From Casuarina equisetifolia (Eukaryota; Streptophyta; Magnoliopsida; Fagales; Casuarinaceae): a stretch of 64,000 nt of DNA. Below, in pieces: positions 1 through 10,680 of this stretch; position 1 is the first letter of the stretch; the number at the start of each line of letters is the position of its first letter. Made by a program: the position numbers and the translations under genes. Where the stretch lies: NCBI GenBank assembly GCA_028551475.1, contig CM052361.1, forward strand, positions 6,579,501 through 6,643,500. The letters are read 5' to 3'. The notes below the pieces were generated by a model that worked only from the letters and a program-made list of their open reading frames with translations, was not told where the DNA came from and made no database searches.

Positions 1-579
1 ATAACAAAGATTTATCTAATTTGAAAAGCAAATGAGGAATATAATATTCACATTTTAATTTGAAGTTAATTGTGCTGTTAGATGTATCATTTTTTTTAAC
101 TAATATGCCATCATTAAAATAGTCCAAAATTGAATTATTATATAGATATGGTAGATGGAAAGATGTCATTTTTATCAAGCATATTAAATAATTTTAACCC
201 TGTATACGTGTCTCCCTTTCTTTTCAAGTCTAAGTGCACCGTCTACTTCCTTATTAAAAAGTCTCAGTCTGGTTCCAAAACAATGGCACATGTCAAAAGA
301 TAGTTACCTCACCTAATACATTACCATATTAATACATGTGATTAGATACAATATCATTGTAATTATTGTAAATATTTGATTTACCTTTGTTAGGCTAAAT
401 TATGTCTTTATAAATGTATAATAAGCATTGTAAAGATTATTACAGCAATAGAGAAATCCTTCATGTTTTCTCACAGTTTCTTATTTTCTTTTATGGTATC
501 AATAGCCAAACGATCCTAGCTTATGCCCTTTTTCTCTTCCGACGAGTTGTGAGCCTCTTGTTGTTTTTTTTCTTCCTTC
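1..579. other. AT-rich spacer, no gene seen
   Basis: AT-rich DNA with no recognisable gene, repeat or RNA. The reading frame that opens near its right end consists of low-complexity Phe/Leu/Ser encoded by pyrimidine-rich sequence and is not a credible protein. Confidence 0.5.
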
Positions 580-1150
580 ATTGTTTCTCTCTCCCGTCAA
601 TTCTCGTTAATTACCCACCTTTTCTTTTCTCCACTTTAATCTTGTCGTCCTTTCTCTCTCCTTTGGTCCTTTCTCTTCCTTTTTCTCTTTCCTCCTTTTT
701 CTTCCAACTACTCGTAAACCAAGTCTTTTCTCTCTCTTTGTCCTTTCTCTTCTTCCTTCATAATACCCTTTCTCTTTCCTCCTTTTTTTCCACCTACCCT
801 AGACCAAGTCTTTTCTCTCTCTTTGTCCTTTCTCTTTTTCCTTTCATAATTCCCTTTATCTTTCCTCTTATTTCCACCCACCCGTAACCAAGGTGTTTTT
901 CTCTCTCTCTCTTATTCCTTTTTCCCTTCACATTAGTCACGCCGTTCTCTCATCTTTTTCACCTTTGTCTTTTTCCTCCTTAAACACACAAACCTAGTTG
1001 TCTTTTCCTTCTTTATTTTTTCTTCCATTTTCTTTTCACATCAACCCTAGCCATTTTCTATATTGTTTTTCTTTTCTCGTCAATCCTAGCCATTTTTTCT
1101 ATTCCTTTCTTCATTTACCAAATTACCCTTATCCTTAATTCCCTCCTCTA
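580..1150. repeat. Pyrimidine-rich degenerate tandem repeat
   Basis: The + strand is almost entirely C and T. A unit of about 70-90 bp recurs imperfectly, built on phrases such as 'ccaagtcttttctctctc', 'ctttgtcctttctct' and 'ccacctaccctagacc'. It lies directly before the first recognisable gag codons of the copia element and may be part of that element's leader. Confidence 0.6.
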
Positions 1151-1180
1151 AAACCCTAGCTGTTTTTGTTCACCTTCCTT

Positions 1181-2400
1181 ATGGCCACTACCAATAGCTC
1201 TACTATCTCTCCTCTCCGCGACCTATACCATCTCACTGTTGTCGATCTTTAACTGGTATGCATTGTGTCCCAGAAGCTTACTGGCAAGGCCAACTAGCAT
1301 GTTTGGAATGAGCAAATCTAAATAGTGTTCCCTGCTCGGAATAAGATGGATTTTCTAACTAGCAAGCTCCCACGACCCACTGGCAATAGTGACATTGCCA
1401 ACCATTGGGACCAGTGTCATGTAGTTGTGAAGACTTGGTTAACCCACTCCGTCGATTCCTCACTCGAGCCTATGGTTTCCACTGCTCCCAATGTCGCCGA
1501 TGTTTGGCAATTGCTTTGAGATAACTTTGATCAAATTAGCGGGACCTAGAAATTTTCCCTTAAACAGGCCATTGGCACTCTCCGCTTGTCTCTTGGTGCC
1601 TTTAGTGCTAAGTTCACATCCTTTTACCTCCATTTGAAGAAGCTTTGGGGTGCTTTGGACGCCCAACAACCTCTTTTTCACTATTGTTGTGGCGGTACTT
1701 GTGACACCAGTAAGCAATTTCGGCGCTGTGAGGTAAAGGATCAATCCCTGCAACTTCTTTTAGCCTTGCAGAATGAATTCTCTACCCTTCACTCTAACAT
1801 CATGCCACGTGATGAGCTATCGAGTGTGGAGAAGCTTTACTCGCTGGCGAAGCAAGACTTGCTCCAAGGCGTTGTTACTGATGGCCATTCCTCTCCCGGC
1901 AACGATGTCAGTGCGTTTTAAACGCAACATTCCAGTCGCGCCCCAATCTGGTTAGGTGTATCTCTTGCCCAAATGAGTTGGACCCATGATCCGCAATCTA
2001 GGGCCCTATCCTTGGGTGGGCCCAACGAGCCTAACCCACCACATGCCCAACAAGCACCTCTCACATCTGGGCCCATTTATAGTCATTGCAAGTGGCCTAG
2101 ACACCTACTTGAGTCCTGCTACCAATTAGTGGGCTACCCCTCTGGCAGCAAGCCCAAGTAGTGTGGTAATAATAGGCGTAAGCCTACTGGCCAAGGGCCC
2201 TTAGCCCATAATGTTGCCGCATATGATTTTCGGCCTTCACCTAGCTATGGCCTAACTTATCCCCTAGCTATGGACTTCATTAAGGGATCTTCTTTTCAGG
2301 GCTTTTTAAGCTATCCACCCACACCCAATCCAGGTATCTTGGGCCATCATCCACCTAGCCCAAGTAGCATATATGGCGGATCCACTAGGCTCACTCTCAC
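1181..2400 (+). pseudogene. copia-1 gag remnant
   Basis: It begins with ATG GCC ACT ACC and continues with copia capsid-like phrases: LTGKAN, 'WDQCHVVVKTWLTHS' near 1410-1455, and 'FTSFYLHLKKLWGAL' near 1616-1660. Several in-frame stops (around 1250, 1300, 1322, 1518 and 1548) and a frame change interrupt it. The final part is a Pro-rich nucleocapsid-like region. Gag would package element RNA in a virus-like particle; this copy cannot be translated through. Confidence 0.65.
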
Positions 2401-3059
2401 TACCAATTAACAACACAAGCTTTTGAATTTCATCAACCAAATGGGTTCCTCGGACCCATTCTCAGGTACGGTTTCTTCCCTTTCTCCCATTTCATCCTTA
2501 TGGATAATCAATTCAGGGGCTAGTGACTATATCACTTATAATTTATCTTTTATTTATTCATTTTCCCCATGCGTTGCACTCATTAAGATTACATTGCATG
2601 ATAGCTCACTTAGTCCTATCACCCACATTGGTTGCTGTCAACCTTATCCATAATTGCATCTCACCAATATTTTATATGCCCCTCGTTTTAAACACAATTT
2701 GTTATGTATTCAAATATTAATCCATGATAACAATTGTGTAGCCATTTTTTTTATGCTTTTTGTGTATTTCAAGACTGTACAACTGGGAATCTGATCGTGC
2801 TTAGCAAGGCTGATCAAGGACTGTACTTTCTATGCTATGCTTTTCTAAAAAAATTTAGTTCTATTTTCTCTAAATATTTAAATTCCCTAAAGTACATTGT
2901 TTGTACTTCTAAATAACGCTCTCTTTGTACTCCAATTTTTATTAATAATATTAGTTATGATCTTTTGTATCAATGTCTTGGTTATTCTTCCTTAAAATAA
3001 TTTTCTTCTTCTGGTGTTTCTGTTTCTTGTCCTTCTTCTTTTTCTTGCCCTATTTGCCC

Positions 3060-3740
3060 TTAGCTAAACAAACCTGCCAACCTTTTCCCATTAGTCACAC
3101 TCTGACTCACTCTAATTTTAAGCTTGTCCACATGGATGTTTGGGGTCTTCATCAAACTCCCACCCATGATGGTGCATGCTATTTTCTTACCATTGTGGAT
3201 GACTTTTCCCTTGCCACTTGGACTTTCCTCCTTCAATTTAAAAGCCAAATATTTTCCAAAATCCAATATTTCATCTCCCTGATTCATACCCAATTCAATG
3301 CCATTGACGTTGCCTTCATTCTGATAATAACTCTGAATTCTTTTCTTTTGAATGTCGTTCCTTCCTTTCCATGAAGGGCATTTCCTATGAGACCTTATGC
3401 GTTCACACTCTCAATAAAATGGAGTTGTTGAACGTAAATATTAGCACTTATTAGACATGACCCGTGCTTTAATGATTCAAGCTCACATCCCTCTGCCATT
3501 ATAGGGGGAATGCCTTCTCACTGCCACCTACCTTGTCAACCGACTTCCCTCTTCCTCTCTTTATGGTTTCAATCCTTTTGAAAAATTGTTTGGTAGACCT
3601 CCTATCCTTGACCATCTTTGTGTTTTTGGTTGTCGTTGTTACGCCACCACCTTGGGCCCTCAAGATAAGTTTAGTTCTCGCGCCCTTCCATGCATTTTTA
3701 TGGGTTATCCTTTTTCTCAAAAAGGTTTATGACCATCAAT
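3060..3740 (+). pseudogene. copia-1 integrase remnant
   Basis: The segment near 3110-3250 reads FKLVHMDVWG and YFLTIVDDFSLATWTFLL, the integrase core around its catalytic acidic residues. After a frame break, 3510-3720 reads TYLVNRLPSSSLYGFNPFEK and VFGCRCYATTLGPQDKF, the usual C-terminal integrase block of copia elements. A (TTC)n tract near 3790-3820 follows. Multiple frame changes show it is not functional. Confidence 0.75.
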
Positions 3741-4209
3741 CCCATAAATTTTTCGTTAGTCGTGATATTGTTTTTCAAAAAACTATTTTTCCTTCTTCTT
3801 CTTCTTCTTCTTCTTCTTTGGATAGCCTGGCTCTCTCGTCACCTCCAATTGTATCGGATCCTGACACGTACACTTCCTATGGATCTTCTTGAACCAACTC
3901 CTTTCAGGTACGATTCCCATTGCCCTACCTCTCCCCTCCAACCTTTCGTTGGACACCCCTGATCTTGCATCACCATCATCCCCTACCTCACCTCCCCAAC
4001 CTACTGATATTACTATTGCTCCTTCTACTAAGCCTCCCAATCCTTCATTGCGTCGATCTAGCCGTCTCACTCACCCTTTTATTTGGACTTCTGACTACAT
4101 ATATCCCATCCCTACCTCCCTCTTTCCAAACCTCCCTTTATCGATATCTAACTATGTCTCCCTTCACCACTGTAACCCCCTTACCAACACTTCATAGCCT
4201 CTATTTCTG

Positions 4210-5300
4210 CCATCATTGAACCTACCATGTACCATGAGGCCACCCAAAACCCCAATTGGATTGTAGCCATGAATGCTGAACTTACTGCCTTTCAGGGTAA
4301 TCACACTTGGGATATTGTTCCTTTGTTCCCTGGTCGTCGTCCTATTGGATGTAAAAGGATTTATAAGGTGAAGTATCATGTTGATGGCTCCATTGAACGT
4401 TAAAAAGCCCGTTTAGTTGCTAAGGGCCATAATCAATGTGAGGACATTGATTACCAGGATACTTTTTCTCCCACAGCCAAGCATGTCATTGTTGGGCACA
4501 TCATTACCATTGCCACCGTCCATCATTGGCTCCTTTATCATATGGATGTCCAAAACACCTTTCTTCATGGTGATCTTTTGGAAGAGGTCTATATGAAGCT
4601 TCCCCTCAAATTTCGTAATTAGGGAGAGTATCTTGTCTGTTGATTGTGGAAATTCCTTTATGAGCTGAAGCAAGCTTCTAGGCAATGGAAGGCCAAGTTC
4701 ATTGGTACCTTAATTGCACATGGCTTTAGCCAGTCTTAACATGATTACTCCTTGTTCACCAAGAGGAAAGGTAGCTCTTTTATGGCTTTACTCATTTATG
4801 CTGACGATATCTTAATTATAGAAAACAGTCAAACAACCATTTTAGACCTTAAAAAATATTTGCATGGTACATTCTTCATGAAGGATCCTGGTCCCTCAAA
4901 TTTTTTCTTAGGACTTGAAATTGTTGGATCTCTAGATAGTATTTCGTTAAGTCAGCAAAAGTATACATTGGAACTTATTTTTGAAGCAGGCTTAGCTAGT
5001 TCGAAGCCATCAATGATTCTGATGGAGTAGAACAAAAAAATTCATAAGCTTTAAGTATGATGCTAGATCCAAAGAACAAATGAATGATCCTCCTCTTAAT
5101 GATCCTTCAATTTATTAGCGACTAGTTGGATAACTGATTTATCTCACACTCACAAGGCCTGACATCACATTTCCAGTCCAACTTCTTAGCCAGTGCATGC
5201 ATGATCCAAAACAATCTCACATGGAAGCTGCTCTAAAAGTGATCAGATATCTTAAAAGCTGCCCAGGCCTTGGTCTCATGTTCCTATCATCTTTACCATT
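4210..5300 (+). pseudogene. copia-1 reverse transcriptase / RNase H remnant
   Basis: RT begins with a WIVAMNAELTAFQGNHTWDI-like block at about 4260-4320, then KARLVAKGHNQ near 4405. The frame from 4752 reads YADDILII and FFLGLEI. RNase H-proximal sequence near 5110-5290 reads 'LTRPDITF' and 'YLKSCPGLGLM'. In-frame stops lie at about 4402, 4621, 4640 and 5028. The family copies element RNA into cDNA; this copy is dead. Confidence 0.75.
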
Positions 5301-5670
5301 TAAGTTGTGAGCATATTGCAACTCTTATTACAACACATGACCCATGACAATAAGATCCACCACAAGCTTTTGTATAATGTTGGGAAACTCTTTGATTTCA
5401 TGGCGCTCCAAAAAACAACCATTGTGTCTTTATCATCATGTCGGCATGGAAATTTAGACATTCACTTTCAATATTTATTGGTGAGATGTTTCCAACAATC
5501 ACTTGAACAGTGTATGTTTAATCAATCATGTAAATGTAGAAATTAGTGCTTCTAAATTTAAATTATGCGCATTGGAAAGGGTAGGGGGTGGTAAGATTGA
5601 TAGATAAATGCATTCCAACCTATAGTATATAAAGAATGCTACCTACACATATGTGAGAGTGAACTAGAGT
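5301..5670. other. Spacer between the two copia remnants
   Basis: AT-rich sequence with a short frame (5307-5546) that matches no family I recognise. It may be the degraded end of copia-1 or the leader of copia-2. Confidence 0.35.
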
Positions 5671-5674
5671 TAAG

Positions 5675-7233
5675 CAACCAAACTTTAAATTTGTTGATGC
5701 TAGTTTTGCTACTGAGGATCTTGAGTCTGAGTCTGAAACATTTGAAAAAGCATATAGTCAAGAAAAGTGGTGAAAAGCAATGGAGGAAAAGTTCATGGCT
5801 TTGAAAGAGAATCAAACATGGGAGTTAGTTCCAAAACCAAATGATGTGAAGCCTATCTCATGCCGTTGGGTTTTTAAGTTAAAAAGGAGAAATGATGGTT
5901 CTATCGAAAGATACAAGGCACGCTTGGTAGCTCGAGGTTTTTCTCAAAAGTATGGGTTGGATTATGAAGATACATTTAGTCATGTTGCAAAACAAGCATA
6001 CGGACACTATTGGCGATTGCTGCGAACAAAGGATGGAAATTATGGCAAATGGATGTTAAAAATGCTTTTCTATATGGAGAGTTAGATAGAGAAATATTCA
6101 TGGAGCAACCAAAAGGGTTTGAAGAAGATGGAGGAGAGAATTATGTTTGTAAATTAAAGAAAGCCTTGTATGGCTTGAAACAAGCCCTTAGAGGTTGGTA
6201 TGGAAAGATATCAGAGTTTCTTTTATAGATTGGATATTCAGTCACATATGCAGATTCAAGTCTCTTTGTGAGAGTTCAAGGTAATAGAATTTCTATCATT
6301 CTAGTTTATGTTTATGATCTTATAATAACTGGGAATGATGATTCGGGAAATCAACAAGCCAAAGAAAATTTGCTTACTCGTTCTCAAATTAAGGAGCTTG
6401 GAGAGTTGAACTATTTTTTGGGACTAGAGCTTGTACGAACTATGGATGGCCTTTTCTTGAGTCAGCAAAAATATGCAAAAGATTTGTTGGAGAAGTATGG
6501 AATGAAAGATTGTGTTCCAATTGATATACCAGTTGAGCCTAAAATTAAGTTGTTGGATGAAGGTGAAAGATTACAAAAGCCCACCATGTAAAGGCAACTA
6601 ATTGGTAGCTTGAATTACTTAATGTTGACAAGACTAGATATTGCATTTGCGGTTGGACTATTAAGTCATTTTATGCACAATCCAAGGAGACCTCACTTGC
6701 AAGCTGCGAGAAGAGTATTACAATACGTTAAAGGAACGGTTGATCTCAGGCTATTATATAAAAAGGGTGAATGTAATTTAGTTGGCTATTGTGATGTTGA
6801 TTATGCTGGAGATGAAGACAATCGAAGATCAACAATTGGATATTCATTTAATTTTGTTTCAATCGCTATTTCATGGTGCAGTAAAAGACAACCAACTATT
6901 TCTTTATCCACAACAGAAACTTAATACAAGTCAATAGCTATGGCAGCACAAGAAGGTACATGGTTAGTGCAATTGTTGGAAGATATTGGTGTACTTGAAA
7001 GTGAAACAATACAAATATTTTGTGACAATTTATCTACTATTAAGATAGCTGAAAATCCAAAGTTTCATGCAAGAACAAAACATATAGAAGTTCATTATCA
7101 CTTTATTCGAGAGAAGGTTCTTCAAAGGGAAGTTGATTTGTATCCAATAAGAACAAGGGAGCAAGTTGTTGATATCTTCACTAAGGGGTTAAGTCCTCCT
7201 ACATTCAGAAAGCATAGAAGTATACTTGGATAG
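5675..7233 (+). pseudogene. Ty1/copia RT-RNase H remnant (copia-2)
   Basis: This is a second copia polyprotein fragment, better preserved than copia-1. RT opens with [20 protein letters not shown] and [20 protein letters not shown] (5750-5935). One frameshift near 5995 leads into [20 protein letters not shown] (6045-6105) and 'CKLKKALYGLKQALRGWY'. The catalytic box reads VYVYDLIITGN near 6305, where YVDD is expected, so the aspartates are altered. 'LNYFLGLEL' follows. RNase H covers about 6610-7233, with YCDVDYAGDEDNRRSTIGY and 'KHIEVHYHFIREKV'. Stops lie at about 6226, 6589 and 6922. Gag, protease and integrase are missing. Confidence 0.85.
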
Positions 7234-7266
7234 GTAAGCAAAAGCTCATTCACTAGAGTTGATGTT

Positions 7267-7277
7267 AAGGGGGAGAA
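7267..7277 (+). other. copia-2 polypurine tract
   Basis: AAGGGGGAGA lies about 35 bp after the end of the RNase H frame and directly before a TGAAGAG start of the presumed 3' LTR. This is the plus-strand priming site position expected for a copia element. Confidence 0.7.
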
Positions 7278-7278
7278 T

Positions 7279-7510
7279 TGAAGAGTCCAACATCAATACC
7301 AAGGCCATTACTCTTTATTTATGTTAGCCCAGGCCCACTTTATGTTAGTATTTCTCATTTAAGAGGTGTATTAGGATTTGTTCGTTGTGTGTGTGTGTGT
7401 GTGTGCTGCCGTCAATGTGCAGAACTCAGTCCGTGCATATGTATGTTGTTTGTGTGTGAGAGAATTTTTTTGTATTTGTGAATAGATCTTCTCCTTTAAT
7501 GGCACTTGAG
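7279..7510 (+). mobile_element. Probable copia-2 3' LTR
   Basis: It starts TGAAGAGTCC immediately after the polypurine tract. It contains a (GT)n microsatellite at 7386-7404 and TATA-like, T-rich sequence. The right end is not certain because no second LTR was found for comparison. The next recognisable sequence is RLP homology from about 7626. Confidence 0.5.
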
Positions 7511-7625
7511 GTTAGTCACTACTACTCATTTCTTGTTTGATTTCGTGATACTATATTTATGGTTGAATGTGTGGAAACAAATACAATTTAGGTTACATAT
7601 GTATGCATAGCATGATCCCCATGCT

Positions 7626-8030
7626 TTGTATGTTTCTTACTTAATTTATTGTGTTTGTTACGTTTGTGTAAACTTAAGAGACTTGAAGAGTTTGACATTA
7701 GCAAGAATCAGGTTGAAGGGACCCTTCTTTCATGCCTAAAAAATTTGGCATCTCTTCAACTGTTGGATCTTTCAAACAACAAATTAGAGGGGAACATTTC
7801 CTTGTCTTGGATAGCTAGCCTAATTTCCCTAAAGTACATTGATCTTGCTCATAATTAGTTTCAAGGTTTATTCACATTCAACTCATTTGCTAATCACTCC
7901 TAGCTTGAAATGGTTCGATTTACATGTGATGAAGAAAAGTGTAGATAATAGAGACTTTAGGTTGGATACCTACGTTTCAATTACAATTATTTATACTACA
8001 AAACTATTTCAGAAAGCTATTGTTAATTTT
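7626..8030 (+). pseudogene. LRR receptor-like protein fragment
   Basis: This is a truncated copy of the start of the last RLP exon, closely similar to RLP-A from about 16735 to 17115. The frame from about 7660 reads 'LCKLKRLEEFDISKNQVEG' and 'LLDLSNNKLEGNISLSW', two LRR units with LxxLxLxxN repeats. In-frame stops follow at 7857 and near 7900 and 7946, and the similarity fades near 8030. The splice acceptor, CAG in RLP-A, is ACG here. The left edge abuts the copia-2 LTR region, which suggests that insertion or recombination removed the rest of the gene. Confidence 0.8.
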
Positions 8031-8340
8031 ATCTCAGAAGTTTACTTCATGGGGGGCAGATTTTCTTTCTTTAAAATGTATTTATACATGCATTCAAATT
8101 TACCTATTTGGTATTGAACCTAGGACCAAAGTCTCAAGGATTACTAGCTGACTACTAAACAAACAGGTAGTAGAATGAGGCAGAGTGCTTCCCACTTAAT
8201 GACTTTTCTTAATAAGAGTTATTTCAAAGGGAGAGATGCAGTCGATGAGGGCTTTTCAGAACTCGGAGCTGTTGTCAATCAAGTATTGAAGCGGGAGAAA
8301 TACTAAGCAAGATGCTGAGTGCATAGTTTACCTCAATCAT
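8031..8340. other. Spacer, no gene seen
   Basis: No recognisable coding or RNA feature. It lies between the RLP fragment and the repeat block that starts near 8345. Confidence 0.4.
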
Positions 8341-8344
8341 GTCT

Positions 8345-9205
8345 TAAAAGATAAGCTTTTACAACTGTCTGTGTATGAGAAATAAGTTAATTTCAAATTT
8401 GCATTCAGAAAAAAGAGGTCCTACATCTTGGGTGGCCCTTTACAGTAAGAATAGAGCAGCAGGTTCTTCAGCTTCCGCTAGAACAAAAAGTGGATACCCC
8501 GTGATCCAAGGAAGTGGGCGTCCAAGTTATCAGGGTTTGTGTAAGGAGAACAAAATGGCAAATGAATTTTCCTTGGCAGTTTGAAGACTTCGAAAATCCG
8601 ACACTATCAGCTTTCATTATTCCTACCCCAGTTTGACTTAAGGAACTTAAATACAATTATCGAAGTGGTGCTTGATCAGAAAACCTCTTTAACAAATTGG
8701 ACAGGTTACCATCAACAAAGAAAATTCCTTTCTCCGTGGACGAGTCACCAGCTGCACCACCCGAATTTTCCATTGTAAGTGCCGGAAAAGGATTTGGGGT
8801 TTGTTTTTGGTCTTCTCATGAGGCTTTCTTTGTATTGCATCCTGCCCTCCTTTGGACGAGTCACTCTTCTTTACATCGATTCATACTGGCAACAAAGGAA
8901 GTTTTCATAAAGGACTGTATATATTTTCGTACTCAACTTTTACGCTTCCAATGTTTGATTTCCTTTCAGACTTCTTGCATCGTGTTCTCCATCTGTTTGC
9001 GTATAATTCTTCGTCACTTCTACTTTATGTTGTTCATTTTCGTTGTTATTGGTTTTATAGTCTTGTAATACGTAGAGGTAGCTAGACTCGAAGAATCTCT
9101 GTAATATTCTTTTTCCTGACACATTTTTGCTTGTCCGGCACCATGTTTCGCTTGTGTTTTTCTGGGTACTGAGAACACTTCGCCTAGAGTAGCTCTCAAA
9201 AAAGC
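8345..9205. repeat. RLP-flank repeat, copy R1
   Basis: A block of about 860 bp. Most of it, from about 8425, recurs at 19550-20345 (R3) with high similarity, and the first part recurs more weakly at 9445-9800 (R2). Shared phrases include 'ttccttggcagtttgaagac', 'attattcctaccccagtttg' and 'gaattttccattgtaagt'. A consensus 5' splice-like GTAAGT at 8775 is kept in R1 and R3, and a short frame before it stays open in both. I do not recognise a gene, so it may be a lost exon or a non-coding transcript remnant. Confidence 0.7.
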
Positions 9206-9444
9206 TACCAAGTTAGGAGAAATATGATACAACGGCTCTAAATGATCGTGTAAGAAACTTTTGAAGGGTCAGTGGCAATATGCCAAGAAAGCCAATCTAA
9301 ATTGGGTATAAGGAAATAAGATACTGAGTTAGAAGAAAAGGAGGTACTACAGGTAGACTTTGATGACACGGCGTGACTACTGAATTGACTCGAGAAATGA
9401 AGTGGGATAATGCAAGATCTTAAGTCCAAACTCACCTCTGTCAC

Positions 9445-9800
9445 GCCTTAGAAAATAAGGTCCTACACCTATCAGTCTACGAGAAACTGTTTCTGACTTT
9501 GATGCTTGCGTAAAGAAACACCGAGGTCCTCCTTTTTTGTTTTGGGCTTCAAAGTGAAAATAGACCGGTAGACTGAAACAAAAGGGGCTTACCCTACTCT
9601 CAAGCAGAGTAATGGTTGAATTTAAGAAGGGTAAAGAGAAGAAAGTGGGAGATGCATTTTCTTTTTCCAGGAAATTTTTGGACTTAACAAAAATCCTACC
9701 TTATCAGTTTTCTATTCCTACCCCGGTTTTGGCTTGGTGAACATACATCCACTTATCGAGCTGATGCCAGAAAAGAAAGCCTTTTCAAGAAGAGGTTGGA
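9445..9800. repeat. RLP-flank repeat, diverged copy R2
   Basis: It is similar in order to R1 at an offset of about 1.1 kb: 'cctatcagtctacgagaaac' beside R1's 'ctgtctgtgtatgagaaa', then 'gaggtcctcc' and 'tattcctaccccggtttt'. It is clearly more degraded than the R1/R3 pair, which points to an older duplication. Confidence 0.55.
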
Positions 9801-10660
9801 GAGGTGCCCCACATTTGCGAGAAGTATATCCTTTCTATTCTACGAATATTTATGAAGAACACGATTCCTTTTGTGAAACTTACACTCAACCCGGGGCCTA
9901 AACTCATTCTGCCAAAAACGCAGTTTTCAGTTGCACCATTTGCTTGTACTACCAGTGTTTCTTATTAGGCCATCCCTGTTAGTATTATTCTATTGATTTG
10001 CACCATTAGTACTGACGGATTCTGAGCACTAGTGGTAAACAACATTTCTGACATCTTAGATTCCAAAACTTTGATTCCTCTAACTTTGGAGCAGACTTAC
10101 CCAATAAAAGGACCCAAAAAAAAAAAAGGAAATTGAGGGGAAAGGAAAAGTGAAAATGCCAACTGAGAACCATTTTCAAATCACACACTGTTGTCCCTGG
10201 TTTACACAAAGGATAACGCGGATTGTCCCCGGCCAGCTATCTACTAATTGTCAATTCGTGCTACGGTCAAGTCGTTCACGCTCAATAATTTTGCCCTCCA
10301 CCACCTTTGCCGCGTCAAAGTAATTGCCCAAAGTCTTCTTGCGTTGATTTGACTCATTCTACAACCATCACGCAAGTAATGCTTTCTCAAGCTCCGACAA
10401 TGGTAGGTCCGGGGCGGGAGGTGCAAAAGCCTAGGGCAGGTCACAGGTTGCAGGATTTCCAACTGAATGCGTGACTCCTACGCACCGGCGTCCTCAAAAG
10501 AAGAGGGACAGTGCTAACTGTGCCTGTCAGGACATCGGCTATTGTCTAAAAGTTTCTGGTAAGATCGAGCCATTAATCGCGGTCCAGAGACGTTTAACAG
10601 GGCCCACCCCTCTTCAATAGAAGTTGCTCCCAGGTCTCCCTGCGTTGACTTGACTCATTC
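9801..10660. other. RLP-A upstream region
   Basis: No coding gene. The part from about 10085 resembles 29160-29460 upstream of RLP-B, sharing 'gcagacttaccc' followed by an A-run and then 'tgttgtccctgg' against 'cattgtccctgg'. The phrase 'gcgttgacttgactcattc' (about 10640) has a near copy at about 10340, so the A promoter contains an internal duplication that B lacks. Confidence 0.5.
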
Positions 10661-10673
10661 CTGTACCTAGTAG

Positions 10674-10680
10674 TATAAGA
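10674..10680 (+). promoter_or_regulatory. Candidate TATA element of RLP-A
   Basis: TATAAGA lies 50 bp before the RLP-A start codon, at the position matching the stronger TATAAAAAC of RLP-B. It is a weak match, so RLP-A may be poorly expressed. Confidence 0.4.

Larger units (their letters stand above)
1181..5300 (+). mobile_element. Decayed Ty1/copia retrotransposon (copia-1)
   Basis: The copia domain order gag, protease, integrase, reverse transcriptase, RNase H can be followed on the + strand, broken by many stops and frameshifts. Gag runs from an ATG near 1181 to about 2400. The protease active-site region is near 2500-2560 and reads NSGA where DSGA is normal. Integrase core and C-terminal segments occupy about 3060-3740. 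Reverse transcriptase runs from about 4210 to 5030, with YADD near 4800. A short RNase H-proximal segment follows to about 5290. No flanking LTR pair was found, so the copy is probably truncated at both ends. It is old and cannot make its own proteins. Confidence 0.85.

Noticed and set aside
414..887. 157-codon open frame
   Set aside because: The product is almost only Phe, Leu and Ser from a CT-rich tract; it is low complexity with no domain.
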